Assembly (NCBI RefSeq): GCF_900187395.1
Contig: NZ_FYEZ01000001.1
Location: forward strand, 744,001-808,000
DNA length: 64,000 bases
Direction of reading: 5' to 3'
Source of the DNA: Kytococcus aerolatus
Lineage (GTDB): Bacteria > Actinomycetota > Actinomycetes > Actinomycetales > Dermatophilaceae
This document shows, one piece after another, positions 43,419 through 51,546 of this stretch. Each line of letters starts with the position of its first letter. Position 1 is the stretch's first letter. A model generated the notes under the pieces. It did no database searches, was not told the origin of the DNA, and worked only from the letters and a program-made list of their open reading frames with translations. Both the position numbers and the translations under genes were made by a program.

Positions 43419-44363
43419 TCACTTTCCTTCCGTGAGGTCGACCTTGAAGCCCTTGACGAAGACCAGGGCGATGAGGACCACGTAGGCGAACAGGAGCACC
43501 GAGAGGGCCGAGCCCAGCCCGATGTCCATCCGCTCGATCGTCTGCCGGTAGACCACCATCGAGAGCGTCGAGGTCTCGTTGGCACCACCGGTCATGATGA
43601 ACGGGTTGTCGAAGATGCGGAAGGCGTCCAGCGTGCGGAAGAGCAGGGCCACCATGACCGCCGCCTTCATGTTGGGGATGACGACCTTCCAGAGGCGCTG
43701 CCAGAAGCCGGCGCCGTCCACGGCCGCAGCCTCCTCCATGGCCCCGTCGATCTGCGCCAGACCGGCCAGCAGCAGCAGGGACATGAACGGGGTGGTCTTC
43801 CAGATCTCCGAGAGCGAGATGACGAAGACCGCCGGCCAGAACGAGCCGAACCAGTTGAAGCCCTCCCCGAAGGCGCCGAAGGTCAGCGTGTTCATCCAGT
43901 AGTTCACGAAGCCGGTGTCCACCCGGAAGGCGTACAGCCAGGCGTAGGCGGAGACCACGGTGACGATCGAGTACGGGATGAGCACGATGGTGCGCAGCGT
44001 CTTGCGCGGCAGCACCACCCGGTGCATGAGCAGGGCGATGAGGAAGCCCAGCACCAGCTCCACGACCACCGTGATGAGGGTGATCACCGCGGTGACCCCG
44101 GTGGCCTTCCACCACAGCTCGTCGCCCAGCGCGGTGGCGTAGTTCTGCAGGCCCACGAAGCGCCGCCCCTCGGGGTCGGTGAGGCGGAACTGGAAGAGCG
44201 AGTTCCACAGGGCGTACAGGATCGGGAACAGCGTGACGGCCAGCATCACGAGGAAAGCCGGGCCGGACAGGAGCCAGCCCAGGTTCCGCTCGCTGCGGGC
44301 GCGGTCGGAGAGCGGGGCCTTGCGGCGGCTCTGCTGCGGGGTGTCGTCGACGGCGGTGCTCAC
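43419..44363 (-). CDS. Sugar ABC transporter permease (MalF type)
   Basis: The 314-aa membrane protein has an N-terminal soluble segment, six helices beginning with LLSGPAFLVMLAVTLFPILY, and the EAA motif MEEAAAVDGAGFWQRLWKVV. Together with the 42540 product it forms the transmembrane channel. Its start overlaps the solute-binding protein stop by 4 bases, so translation is coupled. Confidence 0.93.
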   Translation of the reverse strand: MSTAVDDTPQQSRRKAPLSDRARSERNLGWLLSGPAFLVMLAVTLFPILYALWNSLFQFRLTDPEGRRFVGLQNYATALGDELWWKATGVTAVITLITVVVELVLGFLIALLMHRVVLPRKTLRTIVLIPYSIVTVVSAYAWLYAFRVDTGFVNYWMNTLTFGAFGEGFNWFGSFWPAVFVISLSEIWKTTPFMSLLLLAGLAQIDGAMEEAAAVDGAGFWQRLWKVVIPNMKAAVMVALLFRTLDAFRIFDNPFIMTGGANETSTLSMVVYRQTIERMDIGLGSALSVLLFAYVVLIALVFVKGFKVDLTEGK

Positions 44364-45670
44364 AGCAACCTCTTCCCGGTGATGACCTCGGTGATGTACT
44401 CCTGGGCGTCCGCGGGGGTCGACTCAGGGCTCACCTCGTTGGGCGGGCTGAAGGACTTCTGCAGTCCGGTGGAGATGTCCGAGTAGAACTGGCTCTGCGG
44501 ACGGGGCTTGGCGGCGTCCAGCGACTCCCGGATCAGCGGAGCCATCGGGAACTGCTCCTTGATGGCCTCGTCGTCGAAGACCGCCTTCCGCGAGGCGGGG
44601 TTGCCGGTCTTCTCCATGTAGAGCTTCTGGTGCTCCTCGTCGGTGATGCACCGGATCGCGTCGTAGGCCTCCTCGGGGGCGTCGCTGGCGGCGTTCACGC
44701 CGAGCTCGATGCCGCCGAAGGGCGGGGCGGACTCCTGGCCCTCGACCGTCTGCGGGTAGCGGGCCCAGCCGACGTCGTCGATGAACTTCACCCCGTTGGC
44801 CGGGAGCGCCGCCCACACGTAGGGCCAGTTCACGAGGAAGCCGGAGGACTTCGTGGACTGGAAGAGGTTGAGCGCCACGGTCTCGTCCGCGGTCCCCATG
44901 GCCGGGCCGCCGACACCCGTCGTCGAGATCTTCTGGATGACCGCGGCGGCGTCCTGGCCTGCCTGCGAGTCCAGCCCGAGCTCGGTCTCCTCGGCCGGGG
45001 CACCGGGGTTCTCGATGATCTGGCCACCGGCACCCTCGACGAGCGCGTTGATCCACACCGCATAGCCCTCGTAGGGCTTGGCCTGCACACCCACCGTCCG
45101 GTCGGACTTCTCGGCAGCGTCGATGATCTGGTCCCAGGTGACCGGCTTGCTCATGTCCAGCCCGGCCTTCTCGGCCACGGACTTCCGGTACCAGAGCACC
45201 TGCGTGTTCGCCCAGAACGGGACGGCCACGAGCTCGTCCTCCCAGGTGGAGGCCTCGATCGCCGACTGCACGCGGTCCTCGGTGAACTCCTTCTCGAGCT
45301 CCTTCGGCACGTCAGCCAGGTAGCCGGCGTTCGCGAACTCGGCCAGGTACGGCGGGTCGAGGCTCATGATGTCGACACCGGGGTCCCCGGCCGCCACGCG
45401 GCGCAGCAGCTGCACCCGCTGGTCGGTGGCGCTGTTGGGGAGCAGCTCGGTGCGGATGCTGTAGGCGCCGTCCGCGGCCTCGGTGCACTCCCGGGCGATC
45501 TGCGCCTGCCCACCACCGTTGGGGTCGTTGCCGCCGCCGTCGGGGTTGATGTACCAGGTCAGCTCCGTCGGGCCCTCGGCGGAGTCCGTGGACCCTCCGC
45601 ACCCGGTGACCACCGTGGTCGCCAGGGCCGCGCCGGCCACGATGCGGGTCGCTGCAGCGCGACGTCCCAT
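44360..45670 (-). CDS. Extracellular sugar-binding lipoprotein
   Basis: The 436-aa solute-binding protein has a lipobox VVTGC after a short hydrophobic leader, then LTWYINPDGGGNDPNGGGQA and DIMSLDPPYLAEFANAGYLA, as well as FWANTQVLWYRKSVAEKAGL, typical of the SBP_bac_1/8 family (trehalose, maltose or alpha-glucoside binding). It starts at ATG 45670. It heads the importer operon, so the promoter is in 45671-45820. The substrate is not proven, but a nearby GH65 phosphorylase makes alpha-glucosides such as trehalose or maltose plausible. Confidence 0.92.
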   Translation of the reverse strand: MGRRAAATRIVAGAALATTVVTGCGGSTDSAEGPTELTWYINPDGGGNDPNGGGQAQIARECTEAADGAYSIRTELLPNSATDQRVQLLRRVAAGDPGVDIMSLDPPYLAEFANAGYLADVPKELEKEFTEDRVQSAIEASTWEDELVAVPFWANTQVLWYRKSVAEKAGLDMSKPVTWDQIIDAAEKSDRTVGVQAKPYEGYAVWINALVEGAGGQIIENPGAPAEETELGLDSQAGQDAAAVIQKISTTGVGGPAMGTADETVALNLFQSTKSSGFLVNWPYVWAALPANGVKFIDDVGWARYPQTVEGQESAPPFGGIELGVNAASDAPEEAYDAIRCITDEEHQKLYMEKTGNPASRKAVFDDEAIKEQFPMAPLIRESLDAAKPRPQSQFYSDISTGLQKSFSPPNEVSPESTPADAQEYITEVITGKRLL

Positions 45671-45828
45671 GTGGCTCTCCTCTCCACTGTCCGGCCCGCT
45701 GGCACCGCACCCGGAGGTCGTGCGCGGCGGTGGGCCACCGTCATCGTAGATCCGTGTGCGGCAGGACACATGGCGGACACCCCTTCGTGACGGAATCGCA
45801 ACGCCTGCGGCCGTGATGGGATGTGCCC

Positions 45829-46446
45829 ATGAACGCACCGCTGAACCCCACCCCCACCCAAGCCTGGGAGACGATGCTGGAGGGCAACGCCCGGTTCGTG
45901 GCCGACACCCCCCTGCACCCCAACCAGGACGCCGCGCGCCGCGCCAGCCAGACGACCGGTCAGGCACCCTTCGCCACCGTCTTCGGCTGTGCCGATTCGC
46001 GGGTGGCCGCGGAGATGATCTTCGACCGGGGCCTGGGGGACCTGTTCGTGACGCGCACGGCCGGGCAGGTCATGGACTCCGCGGTGCTCGGCTCGCTGGA
46101 GTTCGGGGCGCACGCCCTGGACGTCCCCCTCCTGGTGGTCCTCGGCCACGACTCGTGCGGTGCGGTGAAGGCCGGGCTCGAGGCCCACTCGACCGGTGAG
46201 CTGCCTCCGGGGCACCTGTCGGACATCGTCCAGAAGGTCACCCCGAGCGTGCTCAGCGCGCACCGCGACGGGATCGACGACGAGCGCGGGGTCATGGAGC
46301 GCCACGTCGCCGCCACCGTGGAGCTCCTCCCGGAGCGCTCCCGCATCCTCGCCGAGCGGGTCGAGGACGGCCGTCTCGCGATCGTCGGGGCGGCCTACGA
46401 CCTCGCGGACGGCTCGGTCCGCGTGGTGGCGCAGCAGGGCCTGTGA
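45829..46446 (+). CDS. Beta-carbonic anhydrase
   Basis: The 205-aa zinc enzyme interconverts CO2 and bicarbonate. The ligands are Cys54 and Asp56-Arg58 in FGCADSRVAAEM, and His107 and Cys110 in LGHDSCGAVKAG. The conserved TRTAGQVMDSAVLGSLEFGA segment is intact. The start ATG 45829 follows gggatgtgcc. It is divergent from the sugar importer operon and ends at a strong palindromic terminator. Confidence 0.93.
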   Translation: MNAPLNPTPTQAWETMLEGNARFVADTPLHPNQDAARRASQTTGQAPFATVFGCADSRVAAEMIFDRGLGDLFVTRTAGQVMDSAVLGSLEFGAHALDVPLLVVLGHDSCGAVKAGLEAHSTGELPPGHLSDIVQKVTPSVLSAHRDGIDDERGVMERHVAATVELLPERSRILAERVEDGRLAIVGAAYDLADGSVRVVAQQGL

Positions 46447-46452
46447 GCACGA

Positions 46453-46488
46453 CGGTGCCCCCTCACCCGGCCGGGTGAGGGGGCACCG
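46453..46488. terminator. Palindromic terminator between convergent genes
   Basis: CGGTGCCCCCTCACCCGG and its exact complement abut without a spacer, giving an 18-bp arm between the carbonic anhydrase stop (46446) and the glmM stop (46521). Confidence 0.75.
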
Positions 46489-46520
46489 TGTGTGCGGGGG
46501 GGACTCTGCCCCAGCCCGGC

Positions 46521-47906
46521 TCAGAGGCCCAGGGCCTCCTGGACCACCACGGCCAGGCGCTGGGCCTGCTCCTCGGCCATCTCCTCGGTGGGGGCCTCCA
46601 CCATGACCCGGACCACGGGCTCGGTGCCGGACTTGCGCAGCAGGACGCGCCCGCCGTCACCCAGCTCGGCCTCGGCGGCACGGACGGCCTCGGCGACCCG
46701 CTCGTCCCCCTCGAGCCGCTCCTTGTCCACACCCTTGACGTTGATGAGGCGCTGCGGCAGGAGCTCCATGCAGGTGGCCAGGTCGGCCAGGGTGCGGCCG
46801 GTCTCGGCCACGCGAGCGGCCAGCATGAGGCCCGTGAGCACACCGTCGCCGGTGGTGCCGTGGTCGAGCATGATCACGTGGCCGGACTGCTCGCCGCCCA
46901 GCGTGAAGCCGCCGGCGCGCATCTCCTCGAGCACGTAGCGGTCACCGACCTTCGAGCGACGCACCTGGATGCCGTGCTCGGACATGGCGCGGACCAGGCC
47001 CTCGTTGGACATGACGGTGGCCACGAGCGTGTCGCCGGCCAGGGCGCCCCGGTCCTTGAGCGCGATCGCGAGGATCGCCATCACGTGGTCACCGGTGACC
47101 TCGTTGCCCTCGGCGTCCACGGCCAGGCAGCGGTCGGCGTCCCCGTCGAAGGCCACCCCGAAGTCGGCGCCGTAGGCCGGCACCGCGGCCTGCAGCGGAC
47201 CGAGGTGGGTGGAGCCGCAGCCGTCGTTGATGTTCAGGCCGTCGGGGTCGTTGCCGATGAGCGTGACCTTCGCCCCGGCCTCCCGGAAGACCCGGGTGCC
47301 GACGTCGCTGGCCGCACCGTTGGCGGCGTCCACCACCACGTGCAGGCCCTCGAGGCGGTTGGGCAGGATGTCGAGCAGGTGGGCGACGTAGGCGTCCGCA
47401 CCGGTGTCGTAGGACATGACACGGCCGACACCGGCCCCGGTGGGGCGCTCCCACTCGGCGTCGAGCCCGGCCTCGATGCGGTCCTCCATCTCGTCGGGCA
47501 GCTTGAAGCCACCGGCGGCGAAGAACTTCAGGCCGTTGTCTGGCATCGCGTTGTGCGAGGCCGAGAGCATGGCGCCCAGATGGGCATTCGTGGTGGCCGT
47601 GAGGTGCGCGATGGCCGGGGTGGGCAGCACCCCGGCGTCGTAGACGTCCAGACCGGCGGAGGCGAGCCCGGCGACGGTGGCGGCGCTGAGCAGCTCGCCG
47701 CTGGCGCGGGGGTCGCGGCCCACGATGGCGTGGGGGCGGGTGCTGCGCTCGGGGTCCTCCGAGGTGTGCGCCGCCTGGGCGGCAACGTTCTCCGCGTCGG
47801 CGAGCACCTCGCGGGCGGCCGAGACCGACAGGCCCAGGACGAGCTCGGGCGTGATGTCTGCGTTGGCGAGGCCGCGGGCCCCGTCGGTTCCGAAGAGTCG
47901 TGGCAT
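46521..47906 (-). CDS. glmM: Phosphoglucosamine mutase
   Basis: The 461-aa enzyme converts glucosamine 6-phosphate to glucosamine 1-phosphate for peptidoglycan and lipid precursors. Phospho-serine Ser117 lies in [16 protein letters not shown]. The Mg-binding loop is [16 protein letters not shown], the sugar loop [13 protein letters not shown], and the phosphate loop [15 protein letters not shown]. It starts [15 protein letters not shown] at 47906. It lies downstream of rplM-rpsI on the same strand, a standard actinobacterial order, but a terminator at 48001-48032 separates them. Confidence 0.97.
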   Translation of the reverse strand: MPRLFGTDGARGLANADITPELVLGLSVSAAREVLADAENVAAQAAHTSEDPERSTRPHAIVGRDPRASGELLSAATVAGLASAGLDVYDAGVLPTPAIAHLTATTNAHLGAMLSASHNAMPDNGLKFFAAGGFKLPDEMEDRIEAGLDAEWERPTGAGVGRVMSYDTGADAYVAHLLDILPNRLEGLHVVVDAANGAASDVGTRVFREAGAKVTLIGNDPDGLNINDGCGSTHLGPLQAAVPAYGADFGVAFDGDADRCLAVDAEGNEVTGDHVMAILAIALKDRGALAGDTLVATVMSNEGLVRAMSEHGIQVRRSKVGDRYVLEEMRAGGFTLGGEQSGHVIMLDHGTTGDGVLTGLMLAARVAETGRTLADLATCMELLPQRLINVKGVDKERLEGDERVAEAVRAAEAELGDGGRVLLRKSGTEPVVRVMVEAPTEEMAEEQAQRLAVVVQEALGL

Positions 47907-48000
47907 GTTCAGCACTGTACAAGGGGGAACGGCCCCGCACGGCGCGTCCGGACGTGGCCCTCGCCACCCTCCGCCGCCGCTCGCCCCACCCCGGGGACGC

Positions 48001-48032
48001 GAGAGGGGCCCCGCGACTGCGGGGCCCCTCTC
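48001..48032 (-). terminator. Terminator after rpsI
   Basis: A 14-bp perfect stem GAGAGGGGCCCCGC with a GACT loop follows the rpsI stop (48064) on the minus strand and precedes glmM. Confidence 0.75.
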
Positions 48033-48063
48033 GGGCAGGTCGGCGGAGGTCCGCCGGCGCGGA

Positions 48064-48573
48064 TCAGCGCTTGCTGAACTGCGAGGCCTTGCGGGCCTTC
48101 TTGAGACCGGCCTTCTTGCGCTCGATGGCGCGCGGGTCACGGGTGAGGAACCCGGCCTTCTTGAGGGCCGCACGGTTCAGCTCGGTGTCGATCTCGTTGA
48201 GGGCACGGGCGACACCGAGGCGGACGGCGCCGGCCTGGCCGGACTTGCCACCGCCGGTGACGCGCACCATCACGTCGAACTGGCCCTTGAGCTCCAGCAG
48301 GCTCAGCGGGTCGTTGACCTCCTGCTGGTGCAGCTTGTTCGGGAAGTACTCCTCCAGCGTGGAGCCGTTGATGGTCCACGTGCCGGTGCCGGGCACCAGA
48401 CGGACGCGGGCGACCGCCTGCTTGCGGCGACCCAGCCCGGCGCCGGGGCCGGAGGCCATCGGGCGACGCTCGGCCTCACCCTCCTGGGCGGCGGGGGCGG
48501 ACTCGGAGGTGTAGGACGTCATCGGGGCCTCCTCGGCCTCGACGGCGGTGTTCTCGGTCATGTTCTCGGCCAC
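48064..48573 (-). CDS. rpsI: 30S ribosomal protein S9
   Basis: The 169-aa protein has a 45-residue acidic N-terminal extension and then a normal S9 core: [40 protein letters not shown], and the basic tail [11 protein letters not shown] that reaches the P-site tRNA. Such extensions are usual in Micrococcales. It follows rplM by 41 bases. Confidence 0.97.
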   Translation of the reverse strand: MAENMTENTAVEAEEAPMTSYTSESAPAAQEGEAERRPMASGPGAGLGRRKQAVARVRLVPGTGTWTINGSTLEEYFPNKLHQQEVNDPLSLLELKGQFDVMVRVTGGGKSGQAGAVRLGVARALNEIDTELNRAALKKAGFLTRDPRAIERKKAGLKKARKASQFSKR

Positions 48574-48614
48574 GGTTTCTCCTTGGTCGTCTTCTGCGCG
48601 CAGGGCCCGTGGCC

Positions 48615-49064
48615 TTACTGCGCCACCTGGGTGATCTCGAAGGGCTGCGGCTGCTGGGCGGCGTGCGGATGCTCGGCGCCGGCGTACACGTGCAGCTTGC
48701 TGATCTGGGCGCGGCCGAGGCGGTTCTTCGGCAGCATGCCGCGGACGGCCTTCTCCACCGCACGGGTGGGGTGCTTCTCCAGCATCTCGGCGTAGGTCTC
48801 GGAACGCAGGCCGCCCGGGAAGCCGGAGTGGCGGTAGGCACGCTTCTGGGCGAGCTTGGCGCCGGTCAGGGCGACCTTCTCAGCGTTGATGATGATGACG
48901 TGGTCACCGGTGTCGACGTGCGGGGCGAAGTACGCCTTGTGCTTGCCGCGCAGCAGCGTGGCGGTGTGGGCGGCGAGCCGGCCGAGCACCACGTCGGTGG
49001 CGTCGATGACGTGCCAGGTGCGGCCGTCCAGGATCTCCGCCTGCTTCGGGGTGTGGGTACGCAT
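48615..49064 (-). CDS. rplM: 50S ribosomal protein L13
   Basis: The 149-aa protein starts MRTHTPKQ at 49064. It contains the L13 signature [40 protein letters not shown], and [20 protein letters not shown]. It is the first gene of the rplM-rpsI operon. A longer reading frame to 49115 is not supported. Confidence 0.97.
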   Translation of the reverse strand: MRTHTPKQAEILDGRTWHVIDATDVVLGRLAAHTATLLRGKHKAYFAPHVDTGDHVIIINAEKVALTGAKLAQKRAYRHSGFPGGLRSETYAEMLEKHPTRAVEKAVRGMLPKNRLGRAQISKLHVYAGAEHPHAAQQPQPFEITQVAQ

Positions 49065-49257
49065 GAATCGCACTTTCTCGAGGGTCGTACACGGTCGATC
49101 GTGCGCCGGTCGCACCCATGTCCTGAGGGGTGGGGTGGCTCAGCGCCGACCTCCTATTCTACGGACCTCGCGGAAGCCACCCAAATGGGACGAACTCCGC
49201 GGGAGGACGCGCTTCTCGAGGGTCGTCCGGATCGATCCCGGACTGGTGCAGCCATCC

Positions 49258-49281
49258 TCTGCACAGATACTCTGCACAGAT
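49258..49281 (+). promoter_or_regulatory. Direct repeat operator before the ArsR-like gene
   Basis: The sequence ctctgcacagat occurs twice in tandem (about 49257-49269 and 49270-49281), the second copy ending on the start codon at 49280. Tandem 13-base sites at the promoter/start of a regulator gene are typical of autoregulatory operators. Confidence 0.45.
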
Positions 49282-49834
49282 GACCGACGAGCGCACCACC
49301 GACCCGACCGCCCTCGCCCACCCGGTGCGGGCCCGCATCCTGGCCCACCTGCGCAGCAGCGGGGCCGCCACCTCGGCCGAGGTGGCCCGCGCACTGGGCA
49401 CCAACACCGGGGTGACCAGCTACCACCTGCGTGCCTTGGGCGCCGCCGGCTTCGTCACCGACTCCCCGGGGCCCGGCCGCCGTCGGGTCTGGGAGGCCGT
49501 CGCGGACCCCTGGCAGGAGTCCGCGCGCGCCGAGGACGACCCGGAGGCCGCCGAGCTCGGCGCCTGGCTGGAGCACGACCTGGTCGACCTCTTCGCCGCC
49601 CGCGCGCACCGCCATCTCGAGACCCGCGAGGCCACGCCCACCCCACCGGGCGGCACCGGCGCCCCCGACGTCACCGGCCTGCAGGAGGCCGGGGTCCTGG
49701 TGAGCGCGGAGCAGGCCGCCTCGCTGCGGGCGGAGCTGGACGCCGTGCTGGCGCGCTACCGGCGGGTGGGCCAGGGAACCCCCGGCGCCCAGCGGATGGT
49801 GGCCTGGACGGCGCTGCTGCCCGTGGACTCCTGA
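49280..49834 (+). CDS. ArsR-type winged-helix regulator
   Basis: The 184-aa protein has ALAHPVRARILAHLRSSGAA and SAEVARALGTNTGVTSYHLR as the recognition helix, then GFVTDSPGPGRRRVWEAV as the wing, followed by a helical C-terminal domain. This is the helix_turn_helix_ArsR-type of MarR/ArsR dimeric repressors used in many metabolic settings. No metal-binding Cys cluster is seen. The target genes are unknown. The divergent ribosomal operon is unlikely to be one. Confidence 0.82.
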   Translation: MTDERTTDPTALAHPVRARILAHLRSSGAATSAEVARALGTNTGVTSYHLRALGAAGFVTDSPGPGRRRVWEAVADPWQESARAEDDPEAAELGAWLEHDLVDLFAARAHRHLETREATPTPPGGTGAPDVTGLQEAGVLVSAEQAASLRAELDAVLARYRRVGQGTPGAQRMVAWTALLPVDS

Positions 49835-49845
49835 CCCCGGGGCGC

Positions 49846-50700
49846 TCACCGCCCCTCGGCGCCGGCCTCTTCCTCCGTGCGGGAGCGCCGCGCCTCCTGC
49901 GCCCGCCGGGCCCACTCGTGGGCCGGTGGGTACTCCACCTCGGTCAGCGTCAGGCCGTGGGCCGGCATGACCGTCACCGCCCCGACCCGCTGCCGCCCGG
50001 CGAGCACCTCGGCGGGCCACTCCTCGGCCCGGCGGCCCTCCCCCACCGGCACCACCCCACCGACCAGCGCACGCACCATGGAGTGGCAGAAGGCGTCGGC
50101 CACCACCCGGCCGACCACCACCCCGTCGGCACGGCGCTCCCAGGTGAACTCCTCCAGGGTGCGGATCGTCGTGGCCCCCTCCCGCGGCTTGCAGAAGGCC
50201 GCGAAGTCCTGCAGCCCGGTCAACCGCCCGGCGGCCCGGTCCATCGCCTCCACGTCCAGCTCCCGGCGCCAGCTCACGACCATCCGCCGCTGCCGGGGGT
50301 CCACGCTGGTGACCCGGTCGGCGAGCAGATAGGTGTAGCGGCGGCGCAGGGCCGAGAACCGGGCGTCGAAGTCCGCGGTGACCTCGGTGGCCGCGTGCAC
50401 CACGAGATCCGGCGGGAGGACCCCGCGCAACCGGGTCACCAGGGCCTCGGCCGGTGGCCGGTCCGAGCGCCCGGGGACGGCCGCCCACGCCGCCTCCTCC
50501 AGGTCCACGTGGCAGACCGACCCCGTGGCGTGCACGCCGGCGTCCGTCCGGCCGGCCACGGTGAGCGGCCCCACCGCGCCTCGCGTGATGACGCCCAGCG
50601 CGGCGTGCAGCTCCTCCTCCACCGTGCGCAGCCCCGGCTGGCGGGCCCAGCCGTGGAAGTCGGTGCCGTCGTAGGCGAGGTCGAGGCGGATGCGCGGCAT
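49846..50700 (-). CDS. truA: tRNA pseudouridine(38-40) synthase
   Basis: The 284-aa enzyme isomerises U38-U40 of the anticodon arm. Conserved parts are RLDLAYDGTDFHGWARQPGL, the catalytic Asp in VAGRTDAGVHATGS, RRRYTYLLAD, and HSMVRALVGGVV. It starts with MPRIRLDL at 50700. The tail after WARRAQEARR is a short charged extension. It is the usual gene downstream of rplQ in actinobacteria, but here it is separated from rplQ by the GH65 pair. Confidence 0.96.
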   Translation of the reverse strand: MPRIRLDLAYDGTDFHGWARQPGLRTVEEELHAALGVITRGAVGPLTVAGRTDAGVHATGSVCHVDLEEAAWAAVPGRSDRPPAEALVTRLRGVLPPDLVVHAATEVTADFDARFSALRRRYTYLLADRVTSVDPRQRRMVVSWRRELDVEAMDRAAGRLTGLQDFAAFCKPREGATTIRTLEEFTWERRADGVVVGRVVADAFCHSMVRALVGGVVPVGEGRRAEEWPAEVLAGRQRVGAVTVMPAHGLTLTEVEYPPAHEWARRAQEARRSRTEEEAGAEGR

Positions 50701-50793
50701 GGGCGCAGCGTACGCACGGGCTGTGAGCAGATGCACAGCACCACGACCCGCCTCGCGAGGGGGCCTGCTGCCCTGCCCGCCTACGCTGGCGGC

Positions 50794-51546
50794 ATGAGCT
50801 CTGCGCGCCCTCCGCTGCCCGATCTCCGTGAACTCTCCGCCGTCCTCTTCGACCTCGACGGCGTCCTGACCCCCACCGCCGAGGTGCACCAGCGTGCCTG
50901 GGGCGATCTCTTCACGGCCTTCCTGGCCGAGCACGCCGAGCGCACCGGCCAGTCCCAGGCACCCTGGCAGGAGCAGGACTACTTCGACCACGTCGACGGC
51001 AAGCCGCGTCTCGACGGGGTGCGGGACTTCCTGGCCTCCCGCGGCATCGAGCTGCCCGAGGGGAGCGAGCAGGACGGCCCCGCGGAGCACACCGTCCACG
51101 GGCTCGGGGGGCGGAAGAACGCCGCCTTCATGGGCGTCCTGCAGCGCGACGGGGTCACGGCCTACCCCGGGTCCGTCGCCCTGCTCGACCAGCTGCGCGC
51201 CGCCGGCACCCCGGTCGCCGTCGTCTCCTCCTCGGCCAACGCCACGGAGGTGCTCGCCGCCGCCGGGCTCACCCACTACTTCACGGTCGTCGTCGACGGC
51301 CGGGTCGCGCAGGCCGAGGGCATCCCCGGCAAGCCGGCCCCCGACACCTTCCTCACCGCCTGCGAGCGCCTCGCCGGCACCCCGGGCTCCGCCGCCGTCG
51401 TGGAGGACGCCACCTCCGGCTGCCGCGCCGGGGCCGCCGGGGGCTTCGCCCACGTGATCGGGGTGGACCGCGGTGCCGGGGCCGAGGCCCTGACCGCCGC
51501 CGGAGCCACCACCGTCGTCCCCGACCTCCAGGAGCTCGTCCGATGA
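50794..51546 (+). CDS. HAD hydrolase, beta-phosphoglucomutase-like
   Basis: The 250-aa HAD-superfamily protein has motif I FDLDGVLTPT (Asp20, Asp22), motif II VVSSSANATE, the Lys in GKPAPDTFL, and motif IV VEDATSGCRAG. The helical cap with VDGKPRLDGVRDFL is the beta-phosphoglucomutase signature. It ends overlapping the GH65 gene by 4 bases. In such pairs the phosphorylase releases beta-glucose 1-phosphate and this enzyme converts it to glucose 6-phosphate. Confidence 0.88.
   Translation: MSSARPPLPDLRELSAVLFDLDGVLTPTAEVHQRAWGDLFTAFLAEHAERTGQSQAPWQEQDYFDHVDGKPRLDGVRDFLASRGIELPEGSEQDGPAEHTVHGLGGRKNAAFMGVLQRDGVTAYPGSVALLDQLRAAGTPVAVVSSSANATEVLAAAGLTHYFTVVVDGRVAQAEGIPGKPAPDTFLTACERLAGTPGSAAVVEDATSGCRAGAAGGFAHVIGVDRGAGAEALTAAGATTVVPDLQELVR

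Noticed and set aside
49846-51453. 535-codon minus-strand ORF covering truA and upstream
   Set aside because: Only the part from MPRIRLDLAYDG (50700) is TruA. The rest is antisense to the HAD hydrolase gene and is low-complexity Gly/Ala/Val sequence.
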